A stretch of 64,000 nt of DNA from Thiothrix sp. (lineage in GTDB: Bacteria > Pseudomonadota > Gammaproteobacteria > Thiotrichales > Thiotrichaceae), in assembly GCF_028714775.1 (NCBI RefSeq), contig NZ_JAQTLS010000011.1, positions 113,274 through 177,273 on the forward strand, in the 5' to 3' direction. Below the pieces are notes generated by a model. That model was not told the DNA's origin. It searched no databases and saw nothing but the letters and a program-made list of their open reading frames with translations. Of this stretch, positions 28,342 through 38,230 are shown piece by piece (the first letter of the stretch is position 1; each line of letters opens with the position of its first letter). The translations under genes were made by a program, and so were the position numbers.

Positions 28342-29437
28342 ATGGAACTCAACCCCACCTACACCAAAATCAAAGACCTCCAAGGGCGCGTCGACGCTCT
28401 GAGGGGGTATCTTTGACTACGAAACCAAGCACGAACGGCTAGAAGAAGTCAGCCGCGAACTCGAAGACCCGAAAATCTGGGACAACCCCCAGCGGGCGCA
28501 AGAGCTTGGTAAAGAACGCTCCACCCTCGACGGTATTGTTGGCGGCATTGACCGCATCACGTCCGGCCTTGCTGACGCCAAAGAATTACTCGAATTGGCG
28601 GAAATGGAAGACGACGAAGACAGCGCCGACGCAGTGATTGCCGACGTTGACAGCATCGAAAAAGAAGTCGCCAAACTCGAATTTGAACGCATGTTTTCCG
28701 GCGAAATGGATCGCAATAATGCCTTCCTTGACATCCAAGCCGGTTCTGGCGGTACGGAAGCGCAAGATTGGGCGGAAATTCTATTGCGTATGTATTTGCG
28801 CTGGGGTGAAGCCAAAGGTTTCAAAGTTGAATTGTTGGAAGTCACCGCTGGTGATGTGGCGGGCATCAAGGGTGCGAGTATCAGCTTTGAAGGCCCTTAC
28901 GCTTTCGGCTGGTTACGCACCGAAACGGGTGTACACCGCTTGGTGCGGAAGTCGCCGTTCGACTCTGGCAACCGCCGCCATACCTCGTTCAGCGGCGTAT
29001 TCGTTTCCCCAGAAATTGATGACAATATCGAAATCGACATCAATCCGGCGGATTTGCGCATCGACGTTTACCGCGCTTCCGGTGCGGGCGGGCAGCACAT
29101 CAACAAAACCGAATCGGCAGTGCGGATTACCCATCTTCCCACTAATACTGTGGTGCAGTGCCAGAGCGGGCGTTCCCAGCACCAGAACAAAGACAATGCC
29201 ATGAAGCAATTGCGCGCCAAACTCTATGAGTTGGAAATGATGAAACGCAATGCCGAAAAGCAGGCGCTGGAAGACAGCAAATCCGACATCGGTTGGGGCA
29301 GCCAGATACGTTCCTACGTCCTCGACCAGTCACGCATCAAGGATTTGCGCACTGGCGTGGAAACGGCGAATACCCAAGCGGTATTGGACGGCGATCTGGA
29401 CAAATTTATTGAAGCAAGCCTGAAAAGCGGCTTATAA
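28342..29437 (+). CDS. prfB: Peptide chain release factor 2 (programmed +1 frameshift)
   Basis: RF2 terminates at UGA and UAA. Translation starts at the ATG at 28342 and reads 24 codons to an in-frame TGA at 28414-28416. The ribosome must then shift +1 on CTT-T to continue from GAC at 28415 to the stop at 29437, giving about 364 residues, the normal RF2 length. The codon-recognition tripeptide SPF is present in [10 protein letters not shown] and the GGQ motif in [13 protein letters not shown]. Low RF2 slows termination at the TGA and favours the shift, a classic autoregulatory loop. lysS follows 27 bases later, as in many gammaproteobacteria. Confidence 0.97.
28402..28417 (+). promoter_or_regulatory. 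prfB programmed +1 frameshift site
   Basis: The sequence AGGGGGTATCTTTGAC matches the well-known bacterial RF2 recoding site. An internal Shine-Dalgarno-like AGGGGG lies three bases before the slippery CTT codon, followed by the in-frame TGA and a C. All three elements are intact, so autoregulated frameshifting should work. Confidence 0.96.
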
Positions 29438-29464
29438 GACCCTCACGGGCACAAGATCAAGGTT

Positions 29465-30976
29465 ATGACAATGAGCGAACACGAAACCCAGCACGAACAT
29501 CATGATGAGAACAAACTAATCACGCAGCGCCGCGAAAAGCTCGCCAAGTTGCGTGAACAGGGTGTGGCTTTCCCCAACGATGTGGCGCGTGAACACAAAG
29601 CCGCCGACCTGCACACGCAGTACGGCGAATACGACAAGCCGTGGTTTGAGGAAAATCCCGTACACGTCACGGTTGCAGGGCGGATGATGCTCAAGCGCTT
29701 GATGGGCAAGGCCAGTTTCGCCACGATTTCGGACGTATCCGGGCGCATCCAGCTTTACAGCCAAAAAAATGTACTGGGCGACAGCGTATTTGAAGAATAC
29801 AGTCACTGGGATTTGGGCGACATTATTTGGGCATCAGGCGTGCTGTTCAAAACCCAAACCGGCGAATTGTCGGTGAAGGTTAAGGAAATCCGCCTGCTGA
29901 CCAAATCGCTGCGTCCGCTACCGGAAAAATTTCACGGACTGACCGACCACGAGCAACGTTACCGCCAGCGTTACATCGACCTGATCATGAACCACGAAAC
30001 CCGTGATGCGTTCGTGATCCGTTCCAAGATCGTCAGTTACATCCGCAACTTTTTCACCCAGCGCGATTTTCTGGAAGTGGAAACGCCGATGTTGCAGATC
30101 ATCCCCGGCGGCGCGGCGGCACGCCCGTTCATTACGCACCATAATGCGCTAGATTTGCCGATGTACCTGCGCATTGCGCCGGAGTTGTACCTCAAGCGGC
30201 TGGTGGTGGGCGGTTTCGAGCGTGTGTTTGAAATCAACCGCAATTTCCGCAACGAAGGGCTTTCCACCCGCCATAACCCTGAATTCACCATGATTGAATT
30301 CTATCAGGCGTATGCGACCTACCACGACCTGATGAACTTGACCGAAAGTTTGATGCGCGGCATCGCTACCGACGTGATCGGTAATACCGAAATCGTGTAT
30401 CAAGACGAAACCTTCGATTTCAGCCAGCCGTTTACCCGCATCAGCGTGCGTGATTCCATCCTGCACTTCAATCCAAGCGTTACCGCTGAACAAATCGACA
30501 CGTTGGACGGCGCGAAAGCAGTAGCGAAAAGTTTGGGCATCCCACTTAAAGACAGCTACGGGTTAGGCAAGGTGCAGATCGAAATCTTCGAGAAAACTGT
30601 CGAGCACCGCCTGATGCAGCCGACCTTCATTACCGAATACCCGGCGGAAGTTTCCCCATTGGCGCGGCGCAATGACAACAACCCGTTCATTACCGACCGT
30701 TTCGAGTTCTTCGTCGGTGGGCGTGAAATCGGCAATGGCTTCTCCGAGTTGAATGACGCGGAAGACCAAGCCGAACGCTTCATGCAGCAGGTCGCGGATA
30801 AGGATGCGGGCGACGATGAAGCCATGCATTACGACGCTGACTATGTGCGGGCGCTGGAATACGGGATGCCGCCGACTGCCGGGGAAGGGATTGGCATCGA
30901 CCGGCTGGTTATGTTGTTTACCAATGCACCGTCGATCCGGGACGTGATTTTATTCCCTCATATGCGCCCGGAATAA
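29465..30976 (+). CDS. lysS: Lysyl-tRNA synthetase, class II
   Basis: LysS charges tRNA-Lys. The 503-residue protein has an N-terminal OB-fold anticodon-binding domain ([20 protein letters not shown]), class II motif 2 in the [11 protein letters not shown] region and motif 3 near the C-terminus in [16 protein letters not shown] His/Glu-rich N-terminal tail precedes the OB fold. The ATG at 29465 is used; a second ATG two codons later is equally possible. It sits downstream of prfB in the conserved prfB-lysS pair. Confidence 0.97.
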   Translation: MTMSEHETQHEHHDENKLITQRREKLAKLREQGVAFPNDVAREHKAADLHTQYGEYDKPWFEENPVHVTVAGRMMLKRLMGKASFATISDVSGRIQLYSQKNVLGDSVFEEYSHWDLGDIIWASGVLFKTQTGELSVKVKEIRLLTKSLRPLPEKFHGLTDHEQRYRQRYIDLIMNHETRDAFVIRSKIVSYIRNFFTQRDFLEVETPMLQIIPGGAAARPFITHHNALDLPMYLRIAPELYLKRLVVGGFERVFEINRNFRNEGLSTRHNPEFTMIEFYQAYATYHDLMNLTESLMRGIATDVIGNTEIVYQDETFDFSQPFTRISVRDSILHFNPSVTAEQIDTLDGAKAVAKSLGIPLKDSYGLGKVQIEIFEKTVEHRLMQPTFITEYPAEVSPLARRNDNNPFITDRFEFFVGGREIGNGFSELNDAEDQAERFMQQVADKDAGDDEAMHYDADYVRALEYGMPPTAGEGIGIDRLVMLFTNAPSIRDVILFPHMRPE

Positions 30977-30990
30977 CCTCGTCCGCATCA

Positions 30991-31022
30991 GCCCCGGATA
31001 CACCAATGCTGTATTTCGGGGC
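30991..31022 (+). terminator. Stem-loop after lysS (possible terminator)
   Basis: GCCCCGGATACA pairs, with G-T pairs and one bulge, with TGTATTTCGGGGC across a seven-base loop, 15 bases after the lysS stop. There is no U-run, so it could be a processing or stability hairpin rather than a rho-independent terminator. Confidence 0.4.
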
Positions 31023-31138
31023 AAAGCGTTGATAAAAGCGAAGGTTATATCAATGACCACTTTTTTATTGTGGCAACACACTACACTGGAAGTAAGCGTT
31101 ACGTGTTAAGTAACGGTCAGTTGCTAAGGAGTAGCCAC

Positions 31139-31801
31139 ATGAAAAAGATGATTGTTTCCGTTTTGTTTTCCACCCTTTGTTTTGCGCCGTGGATGGCGGG
31201 GGCAGGGGATAAGCCAATTGATCCGGCAGCAGGCAAGAACCTGTATGGGACATATTGCTTTATGTGCCACGACCGGGGGCTCGGTCATGCGCCCCGACCC
31301 GGTGAAAAAGGGGATTGGGCAAAGCTGTTGCCATTGGGTGAAGATACCCTGTTCACGTCGGTGATTGACGGCCCCAGCCACATGTATTCCAAAGGTATTA
31401 GCCCTATCTGGTCTGAGTGGGAACTCAAAAGCATGATCAGTTACCTGACAAGTACCGTGACGGATGCGGAAACCCAACAGCAAATCGGTGCTGCCAGTGC
31501 GGCGGATAAAGAGCGCCATCTACGTTTGGTGCATGGGCGCAAATTGTATGGGCAGGCTTGCTTTAAGTGCCATGACTACGGTGATTTGGGTGCGCCTAAG
31601 CTGGGTAGCCCTGAATCGTGGGCAGGACGTAAGGACAAGGGCATCGACGCATTGGTGAAAACCGTGATTGATGGTAAAGGCCATATGTATGCGCACGGTG
31701 GCAGCAACAGCCTTTCCGAGCAGGAATTCAAGCTGATGACGGAATACATGCTGAGTACCTTGGAGAAAGGTTGGGTAGCACCTCAAAAAGACTGTAAATG
31801 A
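31139..31801 (+). CDS. Periplasmic dihaem cytochrome c (c5-like)
   Basis: The 220-residue protein has a signal peptide (about residues 1-22) and two CxxCH haem-attachment sites: CFMCH at residues 40-44 and CFKCH at 141-145. Each half repeats the same plan, with a CxxCH, a later GPSHMYSKG or GKGHMYAHGG supplying the likely Met ligand, and a C-terminal helix. This suggests two tandem class I domains of the c5 type. I chose the ATG at 31139 because AAGGAG lies just before it; a GTG at 31070 is not supported. It likely carries electrons in the periplasm. No oxidase or dehydrogenase partner lies next to it. Confidence 0.9.
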   Translation: MKKMIVSVLFSTLCFAPWMAGAGDKPIDPAAGKNLYGTYCFMCHDRGLGHAPRPGEKGDWAKLLPLGEDTLFTSVIDGPSHMYSKGISPIWSEWELKSMISYLTSTVTDAETQQQIGAASAADKERHLRLVHGRKLYGQACFKCHDYGDLGAPKLGSPESWAGRKDKGIDALVKTVIDGKGHMYAHGGSNSLSEQEFKLMTEYMLSTLEKGWVAPQKDCK

Positions 31802-31920
31802 TGTGAAGTCGCCGCTGGGCAGGCGATCAACGGAGTTTGCGTTGCGCCATAAGTAAACTACACTCCATTGCTGGCAAAGCCATGAATAAATATGACCAAC
31901 AAAGCAAGGAGTGGAGTGTT

Positions 31921-32235
31921 ATGGCACAAATTATCATCAAATATAAGCTGAAAGCAGGCGTGACGCGCGAGCAGTATGAAAACTGGACGCGCACTACCGA
32001 TTATCCCAGTATGCGCAGCTTGCAGCGGGTTTCCCGCTTCACTAACTATCGCGTTGAACGCCCACTGATGGGGGATGCTGCCCCCTCAGTCGATTATGTC
32101 GAGTTTTTCGACGTGCTGGATATTGCCGGTTTTATCGGCGAAGACATGGGTAGCGAAGTTGTGCAGAAAGTCATGGGTGAATTCATGCAGTTCGTTGACA
32201 GCCCTGAGTTTCTGATTGCCGAAGAAGTCGTCTAA
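31921..32235 (+). CDS. Small HapK/REDY-like dimeric alpha-beta barrel protein
   Basis: The 104-residue protein begins MAQIIIKYKLKAGVTREQYE and contains TTDYPSMRSLQRVSRFTNYR and SVDYVEFFDVLDIAGFIGED. From memory this resembles proteins annotated as REDY-like HapK, which have a ferredoxin-like dimeric alpha-beta barrel fold. HapK itself comes from prodigiosin biosynthesis, but no prodigiosin genes are present here, so a general small-molecule or redox role is more likely. AAGGAG nine bases before the ATG at 31921 fixes the start over upstream ATGs. It stands alone between the cytochrome gene and the convergent yceF. Confidence 0.65.
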   Translation: MAQIIIKYKLKAGVTREQYENWTRTTDYPSMRSLQRVSRFTNYRVERPLMGDAAPSVDYVEFFDVLDIAGFIGEDMGSEVVQKVMGEFMQFVDSPEFLIAEEVV

Positions 32236-32241
32236 GCGGCT

Positions 32242-32829
32242 TTACCCCAGCAAATCCACACCCGCCTGTTTGAGCATTTCACTCAGGCGGATCAGCGGCA
32301 ACCCCATCAATGCGGTGGGGTCATCGCCGTACATGCGTTTGAACAGCGTAATCCCCAAGCTTTCTGAGCGGAAACTGCCCGCACAGTTGTACGGTTGGTC
32401 TTTGCGCAAGTAGCGGTCAATTTCCTCATCCGTCAGTTCACGGAAATCCACCGAGAACGGCACAACATCCAGTTGGTAGCTGCCATCGCGGCTGTCATAC
32501 AGGCACAGTCCAGTGAGGAATGCGACGGTTTGCGCGGATGAGTTTTGCAATTGCTTTACCGCATTTTCGTGGCTACCGGGTTTGCCAATGACTTGATCGT
32601 GCAGTATGGCGCATTGGTCAGAGCCGATAATCAGTGCATCGGGGTGTTGGGCAGCGACGGCTTGGGCTTTTTCCAACGATAGGCGTAGCACCATGTCGCG
32701 GGCGCTTTCGCCATCGTGCCGGGTTTCATCAATGTCCGGGGCGGCGGCGTTAAAGGCAATGTGCAGGCGTTGCATCAGTTCGCGGCGGTAAGGGGAGGTT
32801 GAGCCGAGGATCAGGTTACGGGTCGTCAT
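32242..32829 (-). CDS. yceF: Maf-like nucleotide pyrophosphatase YceF
   Basis: YceF-type Maf proteins hydrolyse modified nucleotides such as 7-methyl-GTP. The 195-residue protein has the N-terminal GSTSPYRRELMQRL motif, the catalytic-site SDQ in LIIGSDQCAILHDQVIGKPG and the C-terminal CAGSFRSESLGITLF region, matching the YceF subgroup. I chose the ATG at 32827-32829 because the Maf fold begins there; an earlier ATG at 32928 adds an unrelated stretch. It diverges from yceD-rpmF, the same arrangement as in Escherichia coli, supporting orthology. Confidence 0.92.
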   Translation of the reverse strand: MTTRNLILGSTSPYRRELMQRLHIAFNAAAPDIDETRHDGESARDMVLRLSLEKAQAVAAQHPDALIIGSDQCAILHDQVIGKPGSHENAVKQLQNSSAQTVAFLTGLCLYDSRDGSYQLDVVPFSVDFRELTDEEIDRYLRKDQPYNCAGSFRSESLGITLFKRMYGDDPTALMGLPLIRLSEMLKQAGVDLLG

Positions 32830-32916
32830 ATTCGGTGATTTTGGCTTATCTGGTAGAAAAACTGTGGATGATACGCAAGATATATGTAAGCCCCAAGCAA
32901 AAAGGGCAAAAATTTC

Positions 32917-32946
32917 TTTACACATCATAGGCTGGATTCATATAAT
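32917..32946 (+). promoter_or_regulatory. Predicted sigma-70 promoter of yceD-rpmF
   Basis: A near-consensus -35 TTTACA (32917-32922) and a perfect -10 TATAAT (32941-32946) are separated by 18 bases. The yceD ATG at 32956 is only nine bases beyond the -10, so transcription would begin within a few bases of the start codon. Confidence 0.75.
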
Positions 32947-32955
32947 CCCGCGCTT

Positions 32956-33501
32956 ATGTTGAACAGGTTGCCCGTAGACGTTAATCCCTTTAAGCTGGTC
33001 GAGCAGAGAAAGTGCCTGACTGGTGTTTTGCCGTTGCAGAAACTGTCGCGTGTGGCAGGTATTGCCTTGGCAGGCAGCGGGGATTTTACGGTGGAACTGG
33101 AGTTTACCCGCAGTATTGGCGGGCGACCCATGGTTAAAGGCCATGTGTGCGGTAACATCATGTTGGAATGCCAACGTTGTATGCAGCCCGTCCAGATTCA
33201 TATTGATAATCCAATACAGGTTGCCCTGACAACGTTTGAGTCGGATGAACGCCCCGAACAGGAAGGACTGGAAGCCTGGCTGGTTGAGGATGAACGGCTG
33301 TTTTTACAGGATTTCGTTGAAGATGAAATTCTTCTGGCTTTGCCTTTAGTGGCGAAGCACGAGCAGTGCCAGCCGATGCGTGAGTTGATTGAAGCCTTAC
33401 CATCGGACGAACCTGCAATAGAAAGTGAGCAAGCGGATGCTGCGGCGAGTGCCAAAAAGAATCCTTTTGCAGTTTTAAAAGATTGGAAAAAAACGGAGTA
33501 A
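32956..33501 (+). CDS. yceD: YceD family 23S rRNA/ribosome-associated protein (DUF177)
   Basis: The 181-residue protein is of the DUF177/YceD family, which co-occurs with rpmF across bacteria and has been linked to 23S rRNA accumulation. It has the typical [20 protein letters not shown] core, a [15 protein letters not shown] segment with a CxRC-type cysteine pair and an acidic [20 protein letters not shown] stretch. The strong promoter upstream places transcription almost at its start codon. rpmF follows seven bases later, so the two are co-transcribed. Confidence 0.93.
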   Translation: MLNRLPVDVNPFKLVEQRKCLTGVLPLQKLSRVAGIALAGSGDFTVELEFTRSIGGRPMVKGHVCGNIMLECQRCMQPVQIHIDNPIQVALTTFESDERPEQEGLEAWLVEDERLFLQDFVEDEILLALPLVAKHEQCQPMRELIEALPSDEPAIESEQADAAASAKKNPFAVLKDWKKTE

Positions 33502-33508
33502 CGAAACG

Positions 33509-33703
33509 ATGGCAGTCGGTCAAGCTCGAATGACACGTTCAAAACGCGGTATGCGCCGCTCACATGACGCACTGAAGAACCCTACTTTGTCAGTTGATGC
33601 AACGTCTGGTGAAACTCACCTGCGCCATCACATGACTGCTGATGGTTTCTACCGTGGTCGCCAGATTGTTGTTAAGAATGCGCCAGAAGTGGATGACGAA
33701 TAA
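33509..33703 (+). CDS. rpmF: 50S ribosomal protein L32
   Basis: The 64-residue basic protein begins [20 protein letters not shown], the standard L32 start, and has [15 protein letters not shown] at the C-terminal half. It lacks the zinc-binding cysteines found in some L32 proteins, as is normal in gammaproteobacteria. It lies between yceD and plsX and is followed by a strong terminator, so L32 expression is probably separated in part from the fatty-acid genes. Confidence 0.97.
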   Translation: MAVGQARMTRSKRGMRRSHDALKNPTLSVDATSGETHLRHHMTADGFYRGRQIVVKNAPEVDDE

Positions 33704-33744
33704 GTTAACTACTTGTTTCACGCTTTCATGACAAAATCATATAA

Positions 33745-33772
33745 AATCGCGGGCTTGACCCGCGATTTTTTT
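33745..33772 (+). terminator. Rho-independent terminator after rpmF
   Basis: AATCGCGGG-CTTGA-CCCGCGATT forms a nine-pair perfect hairpin followed by TTTTT. It lies between the rpmF stop and the plsX start, so plsX-fabH needs read-through or its own promoter. Confidence 0.9.
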
Positions 33773-33791
33773 AGCAGCACAAGGGGTTAGT

Positions 33792-34820
33792 ATGAGTGGA
33801 GAGTATCGCATCGCGTTGGATGCGATGGGGGGAGATCATGGTTTGTCAGTAGTAGTTCCGGCTGCACTGGAAGCACTGAAACAACACACTGATATTGCAC
33901 TGGTTTTGGTCGGTGATGAGGCGCTGATCAAAGCAGCACTTGAGCAACACAAGGCAGCTCCTAGTGAAAAGCTGAAGATTCATCATGCGTCACAAGTGGT
34001 GCAAATGGACGAATCCCCAGCAATAGCGCTGAAAAACAAAAAAGATTCCTCCATGCGTGTGGCGATCAATCTGGTCAAGGCAGGTGAAGCGGATGCCGCT
34101 GTCAGTGCCGGAAACACAGGTGCACTCATGGCTACTGCACGTTTTGTGCTGAAAACGCTTCCCGGTATTGACCGTCCCGCTATCTGCACTATCCTTCCAG
34201 CGGTGAAAGGGCATACCCACATGCTGGATTTGGGGGCGAATGTCGACTCCGAAGCTGAACACCTTTACCAATTTGCCCTAATGGGTTCCGAATTGGTCAA
34301 AGCGATTGACGACAACCCTAACCCTAGAGTCGGCTTGCTTAACATTGGGCAAGAAGCCATCAAGGGTAATGAGCAAGTCAAAGCAGCCAATGCACTCCTG
34401 CAAGGTAGCCCCTTGAATTACATCGGTTATGTGGAAGGTGATGACATTTACCACGGTGATGTCGATGTAGTGGTGTGCGATGGCTTCGTCGGCAACGTGG
34501 CACTCAAGACCAGTGAAGGTTTGGCGAAAATGGTTTCCGCTCAGCTTAAGAAAGAGTATACCGCCAACCTGTTTACGCGCTTGGCGGCACTCATTTCCAT
34601 GCCAGTGCTGAAATCATTCAGGTTAAAATTTGATCCAAGACGTTATAATGGCGCCAGTTTGCTAGGCTTGCAGGGTATCGTGGTGAAAAGCCACGGCGGC
34701 GCGGACAGTTTGGCGTATGCCAACGCGATTGGCATTGCCCGCACCGAAATCATCAAGCAAGTCCCACAGCGTATCCGTAAACAACTCGAACATTTGCTCG
34801 CACAGAGGCAGAAAGCATGA
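33792..34820 (+). CDS. plsX: Phosphate acyltransferase PlsX
   Basis: PlsX converts acyl-ACP to acyl-phosphate for phospholipid synthesis at the membrane surface. The 342-residue protein has the LDAMGGDHG start, [12 protein letters not shown] and a [19 protein letters not shown] region typical of the family, plus [17 protein letters not shown]. The start follows an AAGGGG site. It overlaps fabH by four bases (ATGA), so the two enzymes are translationally coupled. Confidence 0.96.
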   Translation: MSGEYRIALDAMGGDHGLSVVVPAALEALKQHTDIALVLVGDEALIKAALEQHKAAPSEKLKIHHASQVVQMDESPAIALKNKKDSSMRVAINLVKAGEADAAVSAGNTGALMATARFVLKTLPGIDRPAICTILPAVKGHTHMLDLGANVDSEAEHLYQFALMGSELVKAIDDNPNPRVGLLNIGQEAIKGNEQVKAANALLQGSPLNYIGYVEGDDIYHGDVDVVVCDGFVGNVALKTSEGLAKMVSAQLKKEYTANLFTRLAALISMPVLKSFRLKFDPRRYNGASLLGLQGIVVKSHGGADSLAYANAIGIARTEIIKQVPQRIRKQLEHLLAQRQKA

Positions 34821-35785
34821 TCTATTCACGAATTACCGGAACTGGCAGTTACCTGCCGGAAAAAGTGCTGACCAATAAAGACCTTGAAAAAATGGTCGAT
34901 ACCACTGATGAGTGGATTTTTGAGCGTACCGGGATTCGTGAACGCCACGTGGTGGAAATGGAGAGTGCTTCCGATATGGCGGAACACGCTGCCCGCCGTG
35001 CCTTGGAAATGGCAGGGAAAAATCCCGAAGACGTGGATTTGATCATAGTGGGTACGTCCACCCCCGATTTGGTTTTCCCCAGCACCGCTTGTTTGCTGCA
35101 AAACAACTTGGGTATCCGCAACGGTGGTGCAGCGTTTGACGTGCAAGCGGCCTGTTCCGGTTTCGTGTTTGCCCTGAGTGTGGCAGAGAAGTTTGTCCGC
35201 ACTGGCACGAGCAAATGTGCGCTGGTGGTGGGTACGGAAGCCATGTCCAAGATTTTGGACTGGACAGATCGGGGAACATGCATCCTGTTCGGTGATGGCG
35301 CGGGCGCGGTGGTGCTGGAAGCCAGCGAAGAGCAAGGCGTGCTTTCCACCCATATCCACGCGGACGGTGCTTACGAACATTTGTTGAGTGTTAATGCCGG
35401 TATTTCACGTAATTTCGAGATGCTGCGTAACGAAGGCGCGTTGCTCCAGATGCGTGGTAACGAAGTTTTTCGTGTAGCAGTCAATACCTTAGGGCGTATT
35501 GTTGACGAAACACTCGAAGCAAATAACATGAGCAAAGCGGATGTGGACTGGTTGGTTCCGCACCAAGCGAATATCCGCATCATCCAAGCCACCGCGAAAA
35601 AATTGGACATGCCAATGGAGCGCGTGGTCGTGACTGTGGACAAACACGGCAATACCTCGGCAGCTTCCATCCCCTTGGCATTGGATACGGCAGTGCGTGA
35701 CGGGCGCATCAAGCGCGGCGAAGTGGTTCTGCTGGAAGCCTTCGGGGGCGGCTTTACGTGGGGTTCGGCCTTAGTAAGGTTCTGA
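34817..35785 (+). CDS. fabH: 3-oxoacyl-ACP synthase III
   Basis: FabH condenses acetyl-CoA with malonyl-ACP to start fatty acid synthesis. The 322-residue protein carries the Cys-His-Asn triad: Cys113 in [12 protein letters not shown], His249 in [11 protein letters not shown] and Asn279 in [11 protein letters not shown]. The terminal [13 protein letters not shown] matches the family C-terminus. It overlaps plsX by four bases, and its stop overlaps the start of the CYTH gene (TGATG), giving a tightly coupled run. Confidence 0.97.
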   Translation: MIYSRITGTGSYLPEKVLTNKDLEKMVDTTDEWIFERTGIRERHVVEMESASDMAEHAARRALEMAGKNPEDVDLIIVGTSTPDLVFPSTACLLQNNLGIRNGGAAFDVQAACSGFVFALSVAEKFVRTGTSKCALVVGTEAMSKILDWTDRGTCILFGDGAGAVVLEASEEQGVLSTHIHADGAYEHLLSVNAGISRNFEMLRNEGALLQMRGNEVFRVAVNTLGRIVDETLEANNMSKADVDWLVPHQANIRIIQATAKKLDMPMERVVVTVDKHGNTSAASIPLALDTAVRDGRIKRGEVVLLEAFGGGFTWGSALVRF

Positions 35786-36270
35786 TGGCGACCGAAATCG
35801 AACGTAAATTCCTGCTGGTATCTGACGGGTGGCGGGCTTTGGTCAGCCGCTCGGAAACTTTCCGTCAAGGTTATTTGAGCAATAATAAACGCGCTTCGGT
35901 GCGGGTAAGGATTGCTGATGAATGTGCGACGTTGAACATCAAAGGCATGACCATTGGTGTGCAACGTCCCGAATACGAATATGAAATTCCGCTGCATGAA
36001 GCAATGGAATTACTCGATCAGTTGTGCGAACGCCCGCTGATTGAGAAAACCCGCCATTTTGTCGAGTTTGGCGGAAAACTGTGGGAAATAGATGAATTCC
36101 ACGGTGACAACGCGGGCCTAGTGGTCGCGGAAGTCGAACTCGATACCCCCGACGACGTGATTGACATGCCCACGTGGGCTGGCAACGACGTTTCCCATCT
36201 GGAACGCTATTACAACGTCTGTCTTACGCAATATCCCTACAGCCGATGGTCGGCTGAGGAACGAGGCTAA
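35785..36270 (+). CDS. CYTH domain protein (triphosphate tunnel metalloenzyme)
   Basis: The 161-residue protein begins [11 protein letters not shown], the ExExK signature of the CYTH superfamily, and has alternating Arg/Lys and Glu strands such as [17 protein letters not shown] and [16 protein letters not shown] that would line the triphosphate tunnel. Single-domain bacterial members hydrolyse inorganic triphosphate or related substrates. The start ATG overlaps the fabH stop, so the gene is translationally coupled to fatty-acid synthesis genes. That link is unexplained. An upstream start inside fabH is rejected. Confidence 0.88.
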   Translation: MATEIERKFLLVSDGWRALVSRSETFRQGYLSNNKRASVRVRIADECATLNIKGMTIGVQRPEYEYEIPLHEAMELLDQLCERPLIEKTRHFVEFGGKLWEIDEFHGDNAGLVVAEVELDTPDDVIDMPTWAGNDVSHLERYYNVCLTQYPYSRWSAEERG

Positions 36271-36277
36271 TTCTTAC

Positions 36278-37621
36278 ATGATATTTTCTGAACTCGGCTT
36301 GTCCGAGCCGCTGTTGCGTGCCATCAGCGAACAAGGCTATGAAATTCCTACCCCGATTCAAGCGCAAGCTATCCCAGCAGTGCTTTCCGGGCGTGACATT
36401 ATGGCGGCAGCGCAAACAGGTACGGGTAAAACCGCCGGTTTCACCCTGCCGCTGCTGCACCGCTTGTCGAGCGGTCATCGTGCCAGTGCCAACCACATCC
36501 GCGCATTGGTGCTGACCCCAACCCGCGAACTGGCTGCGCAAGTGGGCGAAAGCGTGCGTGATTACGGTGCGCACCTACCATTGTCTTCTGCCGTGGTATT
36601 CGGCGGCGTGAGCATTAACCCGCAAATGATGGCGCTGCGCCGTGGGGTGGATGTGCTGGTGGCAACACCGGGGCGTTTGCTGGATTTATACAACCAAAAC
36701 GCAGTGAAATTTACCCAAGTGGAAATGCTGGTGCTGGACGAAGCCGACCGCATGTTGGACATGGGTTTCATCCGTGACATCCGCAGGATTTTGGATTTGC
36801 TGCCGAAACGCCGCCAAAACCTGCTGTTTTCGGCGACCTTCTCCGATGACATCGTGGCGCTGACTAAAGGTCTGCTGCATAACCCGCTGCAAATTTCGGT
36901 TAGCCCGCGTAATGCGGCTGCCCCGTCAGTGACGCAATCGGTGTATATGGTGGATAAAACCCAAAAGACCGCACTGTTGAGCCATTTGGTGCGCAGCAAC
37001 CAGTGGGAACAGGTGTTGGTTTTCACCCGTACCAAGCACGGCGCGAACCGTTTGGCAGAAAAGCTGGAACGTGATGGCGTAACGGCGGCGGCGATCCACG
37101 GCAATAAGAGCCAAGGGGCACGTACCAAAGCACTGGCAGATTTCAAGCAAAACAACATCCGCGTATTGGTAGCGACTGATATTGCGGCGCGGGGTTTGGA
37201 CATTGAGCAACTGCCGCATGTGGTGAATTTTGAGTTGCCAAATATCTCGGAAGATTACGTCCACCGCATTGGGCGTACCGGGCGTGCGGGTGCGACGGGT
37301 GAAGCAATTTCACTGGTCGAGCCGGAAGAATACAAATTTCTGCAAGGCATCGAAAAGCTGATTAAGCAAAAATTGCCGCGTGAAGCGCTGCCAGTTTTCA
37401 GCCTTGCCCCCGTGCGCCCACGTACTGAGGAAGAAGTGAAAGCGGATGCGGAAGCCGAGCGCCCGCGCCGTCCGCAACACCGTCCGGCTAACCGCCCCAC
37501 TAAGTCGCAGAAAACCTCAAATCGCCAAGGGGCGGGTTTGCCACCTGTGAAAAGGGCGGAAGGCAGTGCTGCCAGCAAGCCGCGCCGCCGTCGTCCAAAT
37601 AAACCGCAAGCGGTGGCATAA
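36278..37621 (+). CDS. rhlE: DEAD-box ATP-dependent RNA helicase, RhlE-like
   Basis: The 447-residue protein has a full DEAD-box set: Q motif [13 protein letters not shown], Walker [24 protein letters not shown] in [10 protein letters not shown], and motif [12 protein letters not shown]. The C-terminal tail after the helicase core is rich in Arg, Lys and Pro, as in RhlE-type enzymes that remodel ribosome assembly intermediates and RNA structures. I chose the ATG at 36278, seven bases after the CYTH stop; the frame remains open upstream but that part overlaps the CYTH gene. Confidence 0.93.
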   Translation: MIFSELGLSEPLLRAISEQGYEIPTPIQAQAIPAVLSGRDIMAAAQTGTGKTAGFTLPLLHRLSSGHRASANHIRALVLTPTRELAAQVGESVRDYGAHLPLSSAVVFGGVSINPQMMALRRGVDVLVATPGRLLDLYNQNAVKFTQVEMLVLDEADRMLDMGFIRDIRRILDLLPKRRQNLLFSATFSDDIVALTKGLLHNPLQISVSPRNAAAPSVTQSVYMVDKTQKTALLSHLVRSNQWEQVLVFTRTKHGANRLAEKLERDGVTAAAIHGNKSQGARTKALADFKQNNIRVLVATDIAARGLDIEQLPHVVNFELPNISEDYVHRIGRTGRAGATGEAISLVEPEEYKFLQGIEKLIKQKLPREALPVFSLAPVRPRTEEEVKADAEAERPRRPQHRPANRPTKSQKTSNRQGAGLPPVKRAEGSAASKPRRRRPNKPQAVA

Positions 37622-37735
37622 AGCTAAGGGATTGCTGGCGAAGATACGGTTTCAGGTGGCCTATTGCTTTCAAGCGGCTACACTCGGAGGGTAGGGAATG
37701 GAAAAACCCCGTTACAAACCTCAGGAGAGTACATC

Positions 37736-38230
37736 ATGAACATTCAAATCCAGCAACCCCAAGCCTTTGATTTGGTCGGTAACACCATCCTAATCAGCGG
37801 CAATGCGGTCGGTTTCGAGGGGCAATTGAACATCCGCGTGAGTGAAGGCCATGACGAATACACGGCGCTGGCGATGGCTGGTTCAACGTCTATCCGTCAG
37901 TTTCAGGCCAGCATCACGATCCCCGCCAACCATGCTTTTAAGCTCAACCGCTTGTTTGTCACGGTCACGGATGAAGGTGGCGAAGGTGACGGTGTGGCAG
38001 CACCTTCTGTTACCGTCCCGGTGCTGTTCGGGCCAATGATCTTGGCGGGTTACGAAGGTTATTGGGAACACAAGGTCGTCGCAGGTGAAACACTGTCCAG
38101 CATTGCGCGGCACTATTTTGAGGGCGACACTGCCAAGTGGACGGTCATCCAACATGCCAACCAGAATACTGTGACCAATCCGAACACCCTCCGCATTGGT
38201 CAGATGTTGCGCATTCCGCGTAATTTTTAA
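37736..38230 (+). CDS. Gmad2-like plus LysM domain protein
   Basis: The 164-residue protein has a beta-sandwich-like N-terminal domain (about residues 1-100) resembling the Gmad2 domain first named in spore germination proteins, with FDLVGNTILISGNAVGFEGQ. A C-terminal LysM domain follows (about 115-163) with HKVVAGETLSSIARHYFEGD and LRIGQMLRIPRNF, which would bind peptidoglycan. No signal peptide is visible at the chosen ATG, which follows an AGGAGAG site, so how it reaches the wall is unclear. Its end overlaps the convergent dehydrogenase gene by four bases. The exact role is unknown. Confidence 0.75.
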   Translation: MNIQIQQPQAFDLVGNTILISGNAVGFEGQLNIRVSEGHDEYTALAMAGSTSIRQFQASITIPANHAFKLNRLFVTVTDEGGEGDGVAAPSVTVPVLFGPMILAGYEGYWEHKVVAGETLSSIARHYFEGDTAKWTVIQHANQNTVTNPNTLRIGQMLRIPRNF

